Made by a program: the position numbers and the translations under genes
Part shown: positions 56,269-64,000 of the stretch, in pieces
Layout: the number at the start of each line of letters is the position of its first letter
Position numbering within the stretch: position 1 is the stretch's first letter
Assembly (NCBI GenBank): GCA_038848185.1
Contig: JAWCNV010000001.1
Coordinates: 62,001 to 126,000 of the forward strand
DNA from: JAAOZP01 sp038848185
Lineage (GTDB): Archaea; Thermoproteota; EX4484-205; JAAOZP01
Direction: 5' to 3'
Length of the DNA: 64,000 nucleotides
The notes under the pieces: model-generated
Database searches by the model: none
The model's input: the letters and a program-made list of their open reading frames with translations, nothing else
What the model was told of the DNA's origin: nothing

Positions 56269-57222
56269 TCAAATGAATTCTGATTCCATTTTCCGAATAA
56301 AAACCTTTATTCTCTCTATTCTCTCTTCTAACCATCTTCTCATTTCTTCTTCAATTGGTATGTATATGACAATTCTCTTTTCAGAAATTCCCTTCTCATA
56401 GCCGACTTTCGACGCTTCGGCCCACCAGTTTAAAGTGGCTTCGTAACTCCAGCCCGGATCCCAATCCTCAAACTTAGCATACCCTTCAATATCTGTCTTT
56501 AAGACCCTCTGAATACTACTTTCCTCATTTTTCATGTGAAAGGTTACGTCAGCATTCTGGACCGGTTTCCCAGCAGAGGTAACTCTAACCCTGAAGGTTA
56601 AAGGCGGGGCTAAGCGTGCACGATGGGGTGGGTTTAAGAGCTCGATGTTAAGCCTGGGCAGTGTCGGCGGCTTTACTTCTACTTTGCGTTCTACTTCCAG
56701 AATCTCATGCTTTTCCTCCGGCATGAAGGTGAACTTGAATATGTACGTTCCCGTCCTTAATGTAAAACTTTTTTCAAGAATCTTTTTTGGATCAATTATT
56801 GTTTCTTCAAACGGAAGCGTTTCTACGATAATTCCTCTCTCGTCGAGGACTTTAAGGGCTTGAGCCTTTATAGTTATCCCGCTTCTGTTAGAAATCGTTA
56901 CATGCACAATCGCTTTGTCTTCGCCGACTGCATCTATATGTGGAATGTTAATATTTACCGCCAGAGGGGATGGTGGTCTCCTTACCGTTAGTTCAGAGAT
57001 TCTAGACTCTATAAACCTTATTGCGTCCTCCACTGGATGGCCACTAATGACATCGGCTACAATTTTACCGATTTCGCGGTCTGCATCACTGATACTCATA
57101 CCGTGTTTTTCAACCTGACTCCTATACCTCCTGATTTGAGCTTTAAGGCGGAGAATCTTTACATCTCCCTTCTCATTATAAAGATCTTCGAGCGCTTGGA
57201 TAAAACGTTCAAAGCTTTCCAT
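56269..57222 (-). CDS. Ig-like-domain protein with shared C-terminal tail
   Basis: 317 residues, no signal peptide or membrane helix, so cytosolic. An N-terminal helical region (~1-80) is followed by two beta-sandwich domains (AVNINIPHIDAVGEDKAIVH and LTFRVRVTSAGKPVQNADVT) and the C-terminal tail (EEEMRRWLEERIERIKVFIR). A related but broken gene is at 54400-55104 and a decayed copy at 59852-60273. Function unknown; it may be a soluble subunit that docks through the tail. The TATA-like GTTTTTATGC is about 27 bases upstream. Confidence 0.7.
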   Translation of the reverse strand: MESFERFIQALEDLYNEKGDVKILRLKAQIRRYRSQVEKHGMSISDADREIGKIVADVISGHPVEDAIRFIESRISELTVRRPPSPLAVNINIPHIDAVGEDKAIVHVTISNRSGITIKAQALKVLDERGIIVETLPFEETIIDPKKILEKSFTLRTGTYIFKFTFMPEEKHEILEVERKVEVKPPTLPRLNIELLNPPHRARLAPPLTFRVRVTSAGKPVQNADVTFHMKNEESSIQRVLKTDIEGYAKFEDWDPGWSYEATLNWWAEASKVGYEKGISEKRIVIYIPIEEEMRRWLEERIERIKVFIRKMESEFI

Positions 57223-57267
57223 GCGACTCTAAAAAGGAATTAGAAGCATAAAAACTTTACACATTTT

Positions 57268-58893
57268 TTAAGACTGGCTTTTGCTGCGAACGGCATGTTT
57301 CTCGATTAACAACTTGTATTCCTCTAATTGCTTTCTCATTTTCTCGTAGTCTGCAAGTTTTGCTTCATAACTCGCTATTTGCATGCTCAATTTTCTCGCC
57401 TTCTCCTCTACTTCAGCCTCTTTTCTCTTAAGCTCCTCCTCTTTCTCAAGTAACTTTAACCTCGCCTGTAAAACAGTTTCTCTTTCAACGTTCACTTTTT
57501 GCCTCTCTGCCATAACCTCACGTCTCTCCTTTTCAATTTCACGCTTCTCCTCATCAGCTTTTTTGAATAACTCTTCGATCTCAATCTGTCTCTTATCTAG
57601 TTTTGTTCTTTCTATGTCTAGCAATTCCCTTTCCTTTTTAATCCTCGCCTCTTCGTCACTTATCGTAGACCTAAGAATATTTAACTCCTCTCTTTCCCTC
57701 TTCAGCTTTTCTTCTCTCTCGTCCAAAGATTTCTGCCTATCTGAAAGCTGCTGTTCAAACACCCTCAGCTTCTTCTCCATTTCACCGAGTTCCGAAGCAA
57801 ACCTCGTTAAATACTCTATTCTCTCGTTAACCCAAGCCTCCCTTTTAGCCAGTTCGCTTTTTAAAGTCTCGAGTTTAGCCAGTTCATCTTTAAGCCGCTC
57901 AACTTCCTTCTCCCGAGCCTCAACTTCCTTTTCTTTTTTCTCAAGAGTCCTTAGTCTCTCGCCTACTTGGCTTTCTCGCTCATTTAAAGCCTTCTCCTCA
58001 TCCTTCAACCTCTTATATTGATTGGTAAGTTCCTCTAAGGAGGCTCTCGTACGCTGCTCCAGCTTACTTAATTCATCCTCCCTTCTCCTAAAAAGCGCCT
58101 CCTTTTCTTCTATCACTTTCTGTAACTTACTATTGTAATCCTCTAGCTCACTCAGTTTTTTCTGCAACTGTTCAACTTCTCCCTTTAATTCCTCCTTCTT
58201 TGCCTCTAGCAGCTTGATCTCAGCCTCTCGGGCCGTTAGATCAGCCCTCCTCCTTTCAAGCTCCGCTAAACGCTCTGATAAGATTCTTCTCTCGTCCTCT
58301 ATTCTAAGAAGCATCTGGTTCAAAGAATCTGTCCTTTTAACCAGCGTTTCTACTACAGAGTTAAAATGCTGAGAATCCAGCTCTATAGTAGAAGCCATTT
58401 TTGCAGTGTTACTTTTAACTTCCTCTAAGAATGTCCTACCTTCTTCCAAAAGAGTGTGTAGAGACTTTACCCTGTTAGAAGATTCTTCCCGTAGCTTCTC
58501 TAGGTCTCCCATAAGTGTTTTTACTATCTCCTCTCTTTTTTCCACTGCCTGAATTCTTGAACTGGCGTCAGCTAATTGCTGCTCAAGGCTTGTTACATGA
58601 TCAACCCTTTTACTTAACACATTTAGCAATTCATTCACTTTTTGCATGAATATGTCTCTGTTTTTCTCTATATCATTAATCATGTTTTTACTGCTTTCAT
58701 ATATTTCTTTAATCGAAGTGATAAGAACAGGCACATAGTTTCTCACATATTCGGATGTTAAGAGGCTGAGTATTAGATCGGCTTCCTCTTTCTTTAATCC
58801 CCTTCCTTCGCTTATTTTCCTCTTTATGCTGTCTATCTCGCTTTTTGCAGAGAAAAGTATACTTTCTATTTTGACTTCTTCTTCGATGCTCAT
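57268..58893 (-). CDS. Long coiled-coil protein
   Basis: 541 residues, almost entirely charged heptad repeats from ~60 to 530 (AELERRRADLTAREAEIKLL, LAKLETLKSELAKREAWVNE). No ATPase motif, so it is not an SMC protein. It begins in an ATGA overlap with the upstream coiled-coil gene, so the two are translated together and probably interact. A filament or scaffold role is inferred only from composition and context. Confidence 0.75.
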   Translation of the reverse strand: MSIEEEVKIESILFSAKSEIDSIKRKISEGRGLKKEEADLILSLLTSEYVRNYVPVLITSIKEIYESSKNMINDIEKNRDIFMQKVNELLNVLSKRVDHVTSLEQQLADASSRIQAVEKREEIVKTLMGDLEKLREESSNRVKSLHTLLEEGRTFLEEVKSNTAKMASTIELDSQHFNSVVETLVKRTDSLNQMLLRIEDERRILSERLAELERRRADLTAREAEIKLLEAKKEELKGEVEQLQKKLSELEDYNSKLQKVIEEKEALFRRREDELSKLEQRTRASLEELTNQYKRLKDEEKALNERESQVGERLRTLEKKEKEVEAREKEVERLKDELAKLETLKSELAKREAWVNERIEYLTRFASELGEMEKKLRVFEQQLSDRQKSLDEREEKLKREREELNILRSTISDEEARIKKERELLDIERTKLDKRQIEIEELFKKADEEKREIEKERREVMAERQKVNVERETVLQARLKLLEKEEELKRKEAEVEEKARKLSMQIASYEAKLADYEKMRKQLEEYKLLIEKHAVRSKSQS

Positions 58894-59690
58894 TTCACTC
58901 CCTCCACTGCAATTAGGGAAACAATGTTGTTTAAATCCTTCTCCACAGCGAGCAGGTTTGACAACAATCGTTCGAAATATTCCTCCAAAAGCACCTTCTC
59001 TTCATTGCTCAACGATTTATTGTATGGATAAAGCGACGATGCGATTTCTTTTAACTCTCTTATATGATTTTCCAATATGCTTACGTTTATTCCTATAGCC
59101 TGCTTTATATCGTTTAAGGAATCTGTAATACTCCTTAGCTCGTCAAAAACCGGTTTCTTCATTTCATCTATTTTCGGAACAATTACCTCAACCTTGGTTC
59201 TCACATCCTTCAAAGTAACCTCATACTCGTCAAGCACCTTACGTAGTTTAATCACTACATTACCGCCGATCTCTTTCATTTGTTCGATAAGCTTTTCTCT
59301 ATTCTCATCCAATTTATCTGTCTGCTCAGAAATCTGTTGGAATAGTTCTGCTCCAACATCACCGATTCTTTCGGAAATATCCTTTCTACTCTCCTCCAAT
59401 TTTTGGGTATACAACTGATGGAAACGAGCTTGATCCGTTTTTACTTTTTCAAAATCATCACTAATGCTTCTGAACCATCGTTCCATACTAGTGGAGAGTT
59501 TATTGATCGTAGTGTACGTTTTATCTAAGAGGCTTTCCATATCCAATACTCTTTTCCACAATTCTCCTTGAGACTGCTGAATTCCTGTAACAACATTTCT
59601 TAACGAGTCTACGCTTTTTCTAAGAGAGTCTATTTCATAACTGAGATTCTGTAAACGAGAATCAAGAGAATATTCAGCGTATGCATTCAT
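58890..59690 (-). CDS. Helical coiled-coil protein, partner of the long coiled-coil protein
   Basis: 266 residues, helical throughout with heptads (LQNLSYEIDSLRKSVDSLRN, EQTDKLDENREKLIEQMKEI). The pattern recalls chemoreceptor- or laminin-like rods, but no signature is present. It leads a two-gene operon with a TATA-like GTTTATTAGG about 27 bases before the ATG. Function unknown. Confidence 0.72.
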   Translation of the reverse strand: MNAYAEYSLDSRLQNLSYEIDSLRKSVDSLRNVVTGIQQSQGELWKRVLDMESLLDKTYTTINKLSTSMERWFRSISDDFEKVKTDQARFHQLYTQKLEESRKDISERIGDVGAELFQQISEQTDKLDENREKLIEQMKEIGGNVVIKLRKVLDEYEVTLKDVRTKVEVIVPKIDEMKKPVFDELRSITDSLNDIKQAIGINVSILENHIRELKEIASSLYPYNKSLSNEEKVLLEEYFERLLSNLLAVEKDLNNIVSLIAVEGVK

Positions 59691-59851
59691 AACTATATGG
59701 ATGCATGAAGGGAGCCTAATAAACTTTAACCCTTCTTATGCTCGCTCATCTCCCGAAAGTATATAACCCGAGAATGATTTTAGGAGATTTTTGATAAGCT
59801 CTGGTATTCTTAAAAGTTAAGGATGAAGCTAACGGAAGCTCAACTACTTAG

Positions 59852-60273
59852 AAGCTCTATGTTAAGTCTAGGCAGAGTTGTCAGCCTTACTCTGTCCGTT
59901 GTTCTAATTTCAGGATCTCATAATCTTCATCCGGTATGAAGATAAATTTAAATCTGTATGTCCCAATTCTTAACTGAAAACTTTTTAGTATGCTCTTGGG
60001 ATAAACATTATTTCTTCGAACGAAAGCGTTTCTATGATATTCCCTTCTCGCAAGAACTTTAATGGCCTGAGCCTTTTTGAGGTTCTGCTATCGTTAGAGA
60101 CTTTTGTATGCGCAATCTTACTTTCTTCATTAACTACCTTTATATGTAAGATGTTAATGTTCGTCACCAGACCGCGGGATAATGGTTTCCTTATAGTTAG
60201 TTTGGAAACAGGTTTATAGAATCTAGGGTTTCACCTTCTACAAGATGATTACTAATTACATCGGATTCGATTT
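59852..60273 (-). pseudogene. Decayed copy of the Ig-like-domain gene
   Basis: This stretch aligns with the middle of the 56269-57222 gene at DNA level. Matching pieces include NINILHIKV (for NINIPHIDA), NIIETLSFEE (for IIVETLPFEE) and the LNIELL region. Stops and frame changes prevent translation and no start or tail is left. The remaining bases of the 59691-60395 gap hold only the promoter regions of the two flanking genes. Confidence 0.7.
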
Positions 60274-60395
60274 TTCGCATGTGTAAGAAAGAAGAAGCGA
60301 TTGGTCTGGTTTATCTTATTAAGCATGGAAAAGTGTGCTATGAATTAATTACCCTCCCATAAAGGATAAATATTGCTTAGTAACAGCATTATGCA

Positions 60396-60815
60396 ATGGT
60401 TAGAGGCTGGCTTTCGCTTCTGGCCTTTGCTGGCGGGCTTTACCTTGGCCGTGAAGTCAAGGCTAAGGAGGTTGAGGTTCCTCCGAACATTGTCTTCGTA
60501 CCGCCTAGGATAGAGCTTCAACCTGAGAGGGAGCCTTTTAAACCGGAGGATATTGTTAGGCAGGTTGCGAGGGAAGCCTGGGGCCTTGAGTTGAGCGAGG
60601 AGGAGGTTAAGAGGCTGGCGGAGGAGCTTGAAAAAAAGATTAGGGAAGTGGATCCTAAGCTGGATAGATTAATGAGGATATACAGGAGGCAATCTTACTT
60701 GGATAAGCTGGAGAAGATTGCAACGGCTTTCTGTGAGGGCAGGATAGATAGGGCCACGTACCTCTTTCTTACAAGAAGGTATATTGATAAAATTGTGAGC
60801 ATGGAGTTTGGATAA
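60396..60815 (+). CDS. Small protein with N-terminal hydrophobic segment
   Basis: 139 residues. A short hydrophobic N-terminus (WLSLLAFAGGLYLG) could be a membrane anchor. A proline-rich linker (PPNIVFVPPRIELQPE) and a helical domain (REAWGLELSEEEVKRLAEEL) follow. The next gene starts two bases after its stop, so they form an operon. No family recognised. A GATAAATATT box lies about 30 bases upstream of the ATG. Confidence 0.6.
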   Translation: MVRGWLSLLAFAGGLYLGREVKAKEVEVPPNIVFVPPRIELQPEREPFKPEDIVRQVAREAWGLELSEEEVKRLAEELEKKIREVDPKLDRLMRIYRRQSYLDKLEKIATAFCEGRIDRATYLFLTRRYIDKIVSMEFG

Positions 60816-60817
60816 AA

Positions 60818-62767
60818 ATGTTTGAAGAAGAGATAAGAAATAAGCTCCGCCTCTCTGAGGAAATACGTAGAGAACTAGGAATAATAGAGGATTCGCCGGA
60901 AGATGAACTATTGGAAATGGGGGTTGAAGAACTTCAGGAAAAGATGAAAATTGCGAAGCGGATTGACAAAGAGATATCGAGCACCAGTTTGCTCGCCTCC
61001 GATAGAGGACAGTTAAAGAGCGAGATACAACTAATCAAATCCAAGATATCTCGTGCGATTGAGCTATGGAAAGAAATCAGGGTTGATGCAGAACTTGATG
61101 TCGACAGGAAGACCGTAGAGACCGGACAAACTTTTAACGTTAGCCTCGTTTTACGGAATAGGAATCCTTTTGAAGTCTCTGTAAATCTGCATGGTTCATG
61201 GTCCGATGGGCTTAAGCAGATTGGAACATCCTATCCAAGAAGCCTCGTGCTTAAGCCCCGATCATCTAAAAACGTGAGTTTTCTCCTTCAAGGACTGAAC
61301 GAAGGGGTCATCGTGGTTGGCCCCTTCACAGTTACGTGTAAGGCAGACGGAATGGAGGAAAGCATAACTACGGAACCAGTGAAAGTAGAGATACGATCTC
61401 TTAAGCCTATTCTGAAAATCGTGAAGAACGTGAGTAAGACTAGCGTTCGTGAAGGCGAGGAGATTGAGGTTAAGCTTACGGTGATGAACGAGGGCAGAGG
61501 GATTGCAAGGGACGTTTATCTCAGGGATGACGTCGGCGGGCTGAAGGTGGAGGGAGCTACTGAGTGGAGGGGCGAGCTTGCTCCAGGCTCGAGCCAAACA
61601 ATATCCTATCGTATTGTTGCCGATACCAGCCATAAAGTATTAAAACCAGCTATTGTAACTTTCGCCGACATATCTGGCAAGCAGGTTTCCGTTCAAAGCA
61701 ATACTGTCAATATCGAGGCCCAGCCCCGTCCTGTTGAGAGTCCGATCGAAGCCCCTGCAAGAAGAGGAGGGGGAGGAAAGGAGGAGAAGGGACGTGTCAT
61801 TAGCATAGATGAGATAATGGGGGAGATAGGTAAACTAGGCATCTCTGCCTTAATTGGGTATTCCTTAGCCTCAATATCTTCCAAGAGAAGAAGGATTCCT
61901 AAGAAGGTTGTTGTTGACGAGGGCCTTAGATGGACACCGGTAAAGCAAAAGGATCAGGAGGTGACATTAATCTTCGAACATCCCATTACCGTTGTAAAAG
62001 ATGAATATGAAGAGTTCGCGAGGCTTAGGAAAGCCACTCCAGTGGAGATTTTCCACGGTGTTGATGGTTCAACCGCAAGGGGGTTGCAGGAGCAGTTCAT
62101 CCACATGATGAGAGGGGTGTTGAACAGCTGGAGGCCTGAGGGAGCTATTGAGGTGAACGTGGAGGAGTACTTCGACACGGAAGCATCTGAAAAGATTAGA
62201 AGGGCGTTGAAAGAATACGGGGAGGAGGTCGAAGAGGAGAAGCTTAAAGGGCTGCCTAGGAATCCGATGCTGGTCTATACGTATCGCGCTAAACGGGGAT
62301 TCTTAAGGAAGGAGACCCTGATGAAAGTATATGTGAAAACATATGTGAACATTGAGAGGCTTTATTTCGACGAAGTTTACCATGCTCCGATGAGCCTTAG
62401 CAAAGAGGTGAGCGACTTCATAAGAAGCGTTTCCCAGCTTGAGCGCCCTGTAGTCGTCATATTCTGCTCTCCAACGGGATGGGATGAGGGAACCAAGAGG
62501 TTCGCGCAGGAAGCATCAGACCCGAAGACACACCTCATGCTCATAGACCTCAAGACGCTGGACGCATACTTCAACGATAAGAAGGATGTGCTCAAAGAAC
62601 TATACAGCCTAATGCCCAAAGTAGAGATCACATATCTCGAGGAAATGGGTGAGGAGGTTGAGAAACTGGACAACCTGCTGTTAAACGGGACACTAACCCT
62701 AGAAAGATACATCGAGGAAATCAAAAAGCTTCAGACAAGAAGCATCATGAAGAAAACACCGGAATAA
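60818..62767 (+). CDS. Multidomain protein with NEW3/CARDB-like domains and an unknown C-terminal alpha/beta domain
   Basis: 649 residues. A helical N-terminus (~1-90) is followed by two beta-sandwich domains (RKTVETGQTFNVSLVLRNRN; VREGEEIEVKLTVMNEGRGI) of the CARDB/NEW3 type. A basic linker and weakly hydrophobic segment (ISALIGYSLASISSKRRR) come next. The C-terminal ~280 residues include VVVIFCSPTGWDEGTKRFAQ and HLMLIDLKTLDAYF, a Rossmann- or nuclease-like alpha/beta pattern I cannot assign. No signal peptide, so the beta domains are probably cytosolic. It sits in an operon with the small anchored protein. Confidence 0.65.
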   Translation: MFEEEIRNKLRLSEEIRRELGIIEDSPEDELLEMGVEELQEKMKIAKRIDKEISSTSLLASDRGQLKSEIQLIKSKISRAIELWKEIRVDAELDVDRKTVETGQTFNVSLVLRNRNPFEVSVNLHGSWSDGLKQIGTSYPRSLVLKPRSSKNVSFLLQGLNEGVIVVGPFTVTCKADGMEESITTEPVKVEIRSLKPILKIVKNVSKTSVREGEEIEVKLTVMNEGRGIARDVYLRDDVGGLKVEGATEWRGELAPGSSQTISYRIVADTSHKVLKPAIVTFADISGKQVSVQSNTVNIEAQPRPVESPIEAPARRGGGGKEEKGRVISIDEIMGEIGKLGISALIGYSLASISSKRRRIPKKVVVDEGLRWTPVKQKDQEVTLIFEHPITVVKDEYEEFARLRKATPVEIFHGVDGSTARGLQEQFIHMMRGVLNSWRPEGAIEVNVEEYFDTEASEKIRRALKEYGEEVEEEKLKGLPRNPMLVYTYRAKRGFLRKETLMKVYVKTYVNIERLYFDEVYHAPMSLSKEVSDFIRSVSQLERPVVVIFCSPTGWDEGTKRFAQEASDPKTHLMLIDLKTLDAYFNDKKDVLKELYSLMPKVEITYLEEMGEEVEKLDNLLLNGTLTLERYIEEIKKLQTRSIMKKTPE

Positions 62768-62770
62768 AAA

Positions 62771-63766
62771 TCATTCGCTTTCAAGCTTCCTAAAGAAGCT
62801 CCTTACTTTCCCCACGGTTTCATCTATCCACTTCATCATTTCCTCTTTGATTTTCCCTCCCATCTTAGCTCTTAATGTTGAGATTTCTCCAATGATTTTA
62901 TCGATGTCCTGTCCTTCTTTCAGGTTTTTCTCTATTGTGAATACTTCGAAGCCAAAGCCGCTAATGTTGAAATATTTCAAGTCTTCTTTTAGCTTTTCAA
63001 GCTCGCCTATCGCTTGTTCATACTTCCTTAGCTTTTCCTCAGCCTGAACTGAGTATTTCGCCAAAAACCCTTTCAACACGGGAAGCCCGTATCCTCTTTC
63101 CTTCCATCCAGATATCTTCCCCTCCCACTCCCTCTTTTTGGATTCCTCAAACCCGCTGACTCTCTTCTGCAATTGAGACACGTATTCTCCAATCTCCTCG
63201 ATCTTATCCAGATCTCCCAATCTGCCCTTTAAAGAGGAGACCTCGGCTTCGATCTTCTCTAGACCCAATACGTTTGCCTCTCTCTCAAGCGTACTTATCC
63301 TCTGAACTATTCGCTCAAATCTTTCTAAAACATTTCTAACGTGATCAATATCTTCCATTTTAAGCTTTTCAAGGCCAGAAACATTATAGCCCTCTTTCCT
63401 CCACTTTTCCCTCTTCGTTTGAAGGTCTCGCAATGTTCGAACCTCTTCCCTAAGCGCACGCACTTCCGCATAGTTCGGTTTTATCCTTATAGCCTCATCA
63501 TAGCATCTCAACGCTTCCTCAATCCTTCCGAGAGAATAAAGTACCGCACCTTTACTGCTCCACGCTTCCGCATAGTTCGGTTTTATCCTTATAGCCTCAT
63601 CATAGCATCTCAACGCTTCCTCAATCCTTCCGAGACGGTGTAACGCGAGACCCTTATTGTACCACGCTTCCACATAGTTCGGTTTTAATTGAGTGGCTCG
63701 GTCAAATATTTTTAAAGCAATCTCATGGGCTCCCTTTAACCAAAATGAAACACCGATATCGATCAA
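62771..63766 (-). CDS. TPR and coiled-coil protein with shared C-terminal tail (copy 2)
   Basis: 331 residues from TTG 63766. TPR repeats (GRIEEALRCYDEAIRIKPNY, twice), the WRKEGYNVSGLEKL unit, and the KREWEGKISGWKERGYGLPV block that copy 1 lacks. It ends in EEMMKWIDETVGKVRSFFRK. In copy 1 translation starts at an ATG about 46 codons further upstream. Here that codon reads AAG and an insertion of roughly 25 bases shifts the frame, and no ATG, GTG or TTG precedes TTG 63766 in the open frame. The protein may thus lack the first TPR helices. It converges with the 60818 gene, leaving three bases between them. Confidence 0.75.
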   Translation of the reverse strand: MIDIGVSFWLKGAHEIALKIFDRATQLKPNYVEAWYNKGLALHRLGRIEEALRCYDEAIRIKPNYAEAWSSKGAVLYSLGRIEEALRCYDEAIRIKPNYAEVRALREEVRTLRDLQTKREKWRKEGYNVSGLEKLKMEDIDHVRNVLERFERIVQRISTLEREANVLGLEKIEAEVSSLKGRLGDLDKIEEIGEYVSQLQKRVSGFEESKKREWEGKISGWKERGYGLPVLKGFLAKYSVQAEEKLRKYEQAIGELEKLKEDLKYFNISGFGFEVFTIEKNLKEGQDIDKIIGEISTLRAKMGGKIKEEMMKWIDETVGKVRSFFRKLESE

Positions 63767-63828
63767 AGCCTCCGCATCATCAGCAATTTTTAACGCATCA
63801 TCTATTTTACCCTTATTGATAAGCTTAA
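63162..63828. repeat. Near-identical duplicated block, copy 2
   Basis: Direct-orientation counterpart of 55474-56140, offset by 7688 bases. Beyond it the promoter region (TTTAAACTTAGCGCGTGC and on to 63932) is again similar to copy 1, but the segment between has diverged and lost the start codon. Confidence 0.85.
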
Positions 63829-64000
63829 TTATTTCCTCAGTCCTGCGTCTTCCAGATTTCCACAGCTTTCCTATAACACTTGCTACTAGCTTTTCCTTAA
63901 GAAAATTTAAACTTAGCGCGTGCTACAAGTAGAATATCTTTAACAGAGCAGCCTTAAGCTCATTCTTTTAAGGATAAATCTGTATTATGAAGCAAGTTGT

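Noticed and set aside
57383..58021. 212-codon rightward frame, serine- and phenylalanine-rich
   Set aside because: It is the antisense shadow of the charged coiled-coil gene on the minus strand; such composition is expected from complementary heptad codons.
63987..64000. ATG at the right edge preceded by TCTTTTAAGG, possible start of the next gene
   Set aside because: Only about four codons are visible; coding potential cannot be judged.

Overview
The window is archaeal. It carries an Lhr-type helicase tail, a two-AAA CDC48 ATPase, an archaeal ATP-dependent DNA ligase, an MCT-1-like PUA protein and an Alba domain. Many genes have a TATA-like box about 25-30 bases before the likely start codon and no Shine-Dalgarno sequence, which points to leaderless transcripts. 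The gene set best fits a TACK/Thermoproteota-type archaeon, but I cannot name the lineage from sequence alone.

Layout. 0-6 kb: Lhr tail, its usual metallophosphoesterase partner, a PAP2-like membrane protein, a YkgJ-type cysteine protein, DNA ligase and CDC48. 6-10 kb: a DtxR/MntR-like regulator with a perfect 19-bp palindrome at its start codon, in one operon with a ZnuABC-like metal importer and a tandem ParB/SerK-fold protein. 10-18 kb: an ECF S-component, an AIR-synthase-related protein, a divergent UPF0182 membrane protein, a frameshifted secreted-protein gene with its membrane partner, a TIM-barrel isomerase and a DUF523 protein. 18-27 kb: a proton pyrophosphatase predicted K+-independent, a cyclophilin-like protein, a PUA protein, a second isomerase, a DUF89 phosphatase, an M48 protease, a sugar nucleotidyltransferase, PurM, two stand-alone RAM proteins and a YbjQ protein.

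27.5-38 kb is a purine operon, purC then purF-purF2-purD-purT-purE-purS-purL-purQ. With purM it takes PRPP to SAICAR. Formyl transfer is by the formate-dependent PurT. No purN, purK or purB is seen here. The second PurF has lost its glutaminase nucleophile, and purL appears to begin at a non-ATG/GTG/TTG codon.

38-64 kb is an accessory island. It holds secreted and membrane proteins with InlB-like repeats, a NosD-like beta-helix protein, a receptor-like Ser/Thr kinase, a bactofilin-like protein, long coiled-coil proteins, TPR/coiled-coil paralogues, Ig-like-domain proteins and an Alba-PIN-cold-shock fusion. Several genes here are duplicated, mosaic or broken by frameshifts or in-frame stops. 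At least seven, probably eight, otherwise different proteins end in the same short amphipathic C-terminal helix. I infer an undescribed membrane-linked scaffold or signalling system built around that tail. This is the most interesting content of the window.
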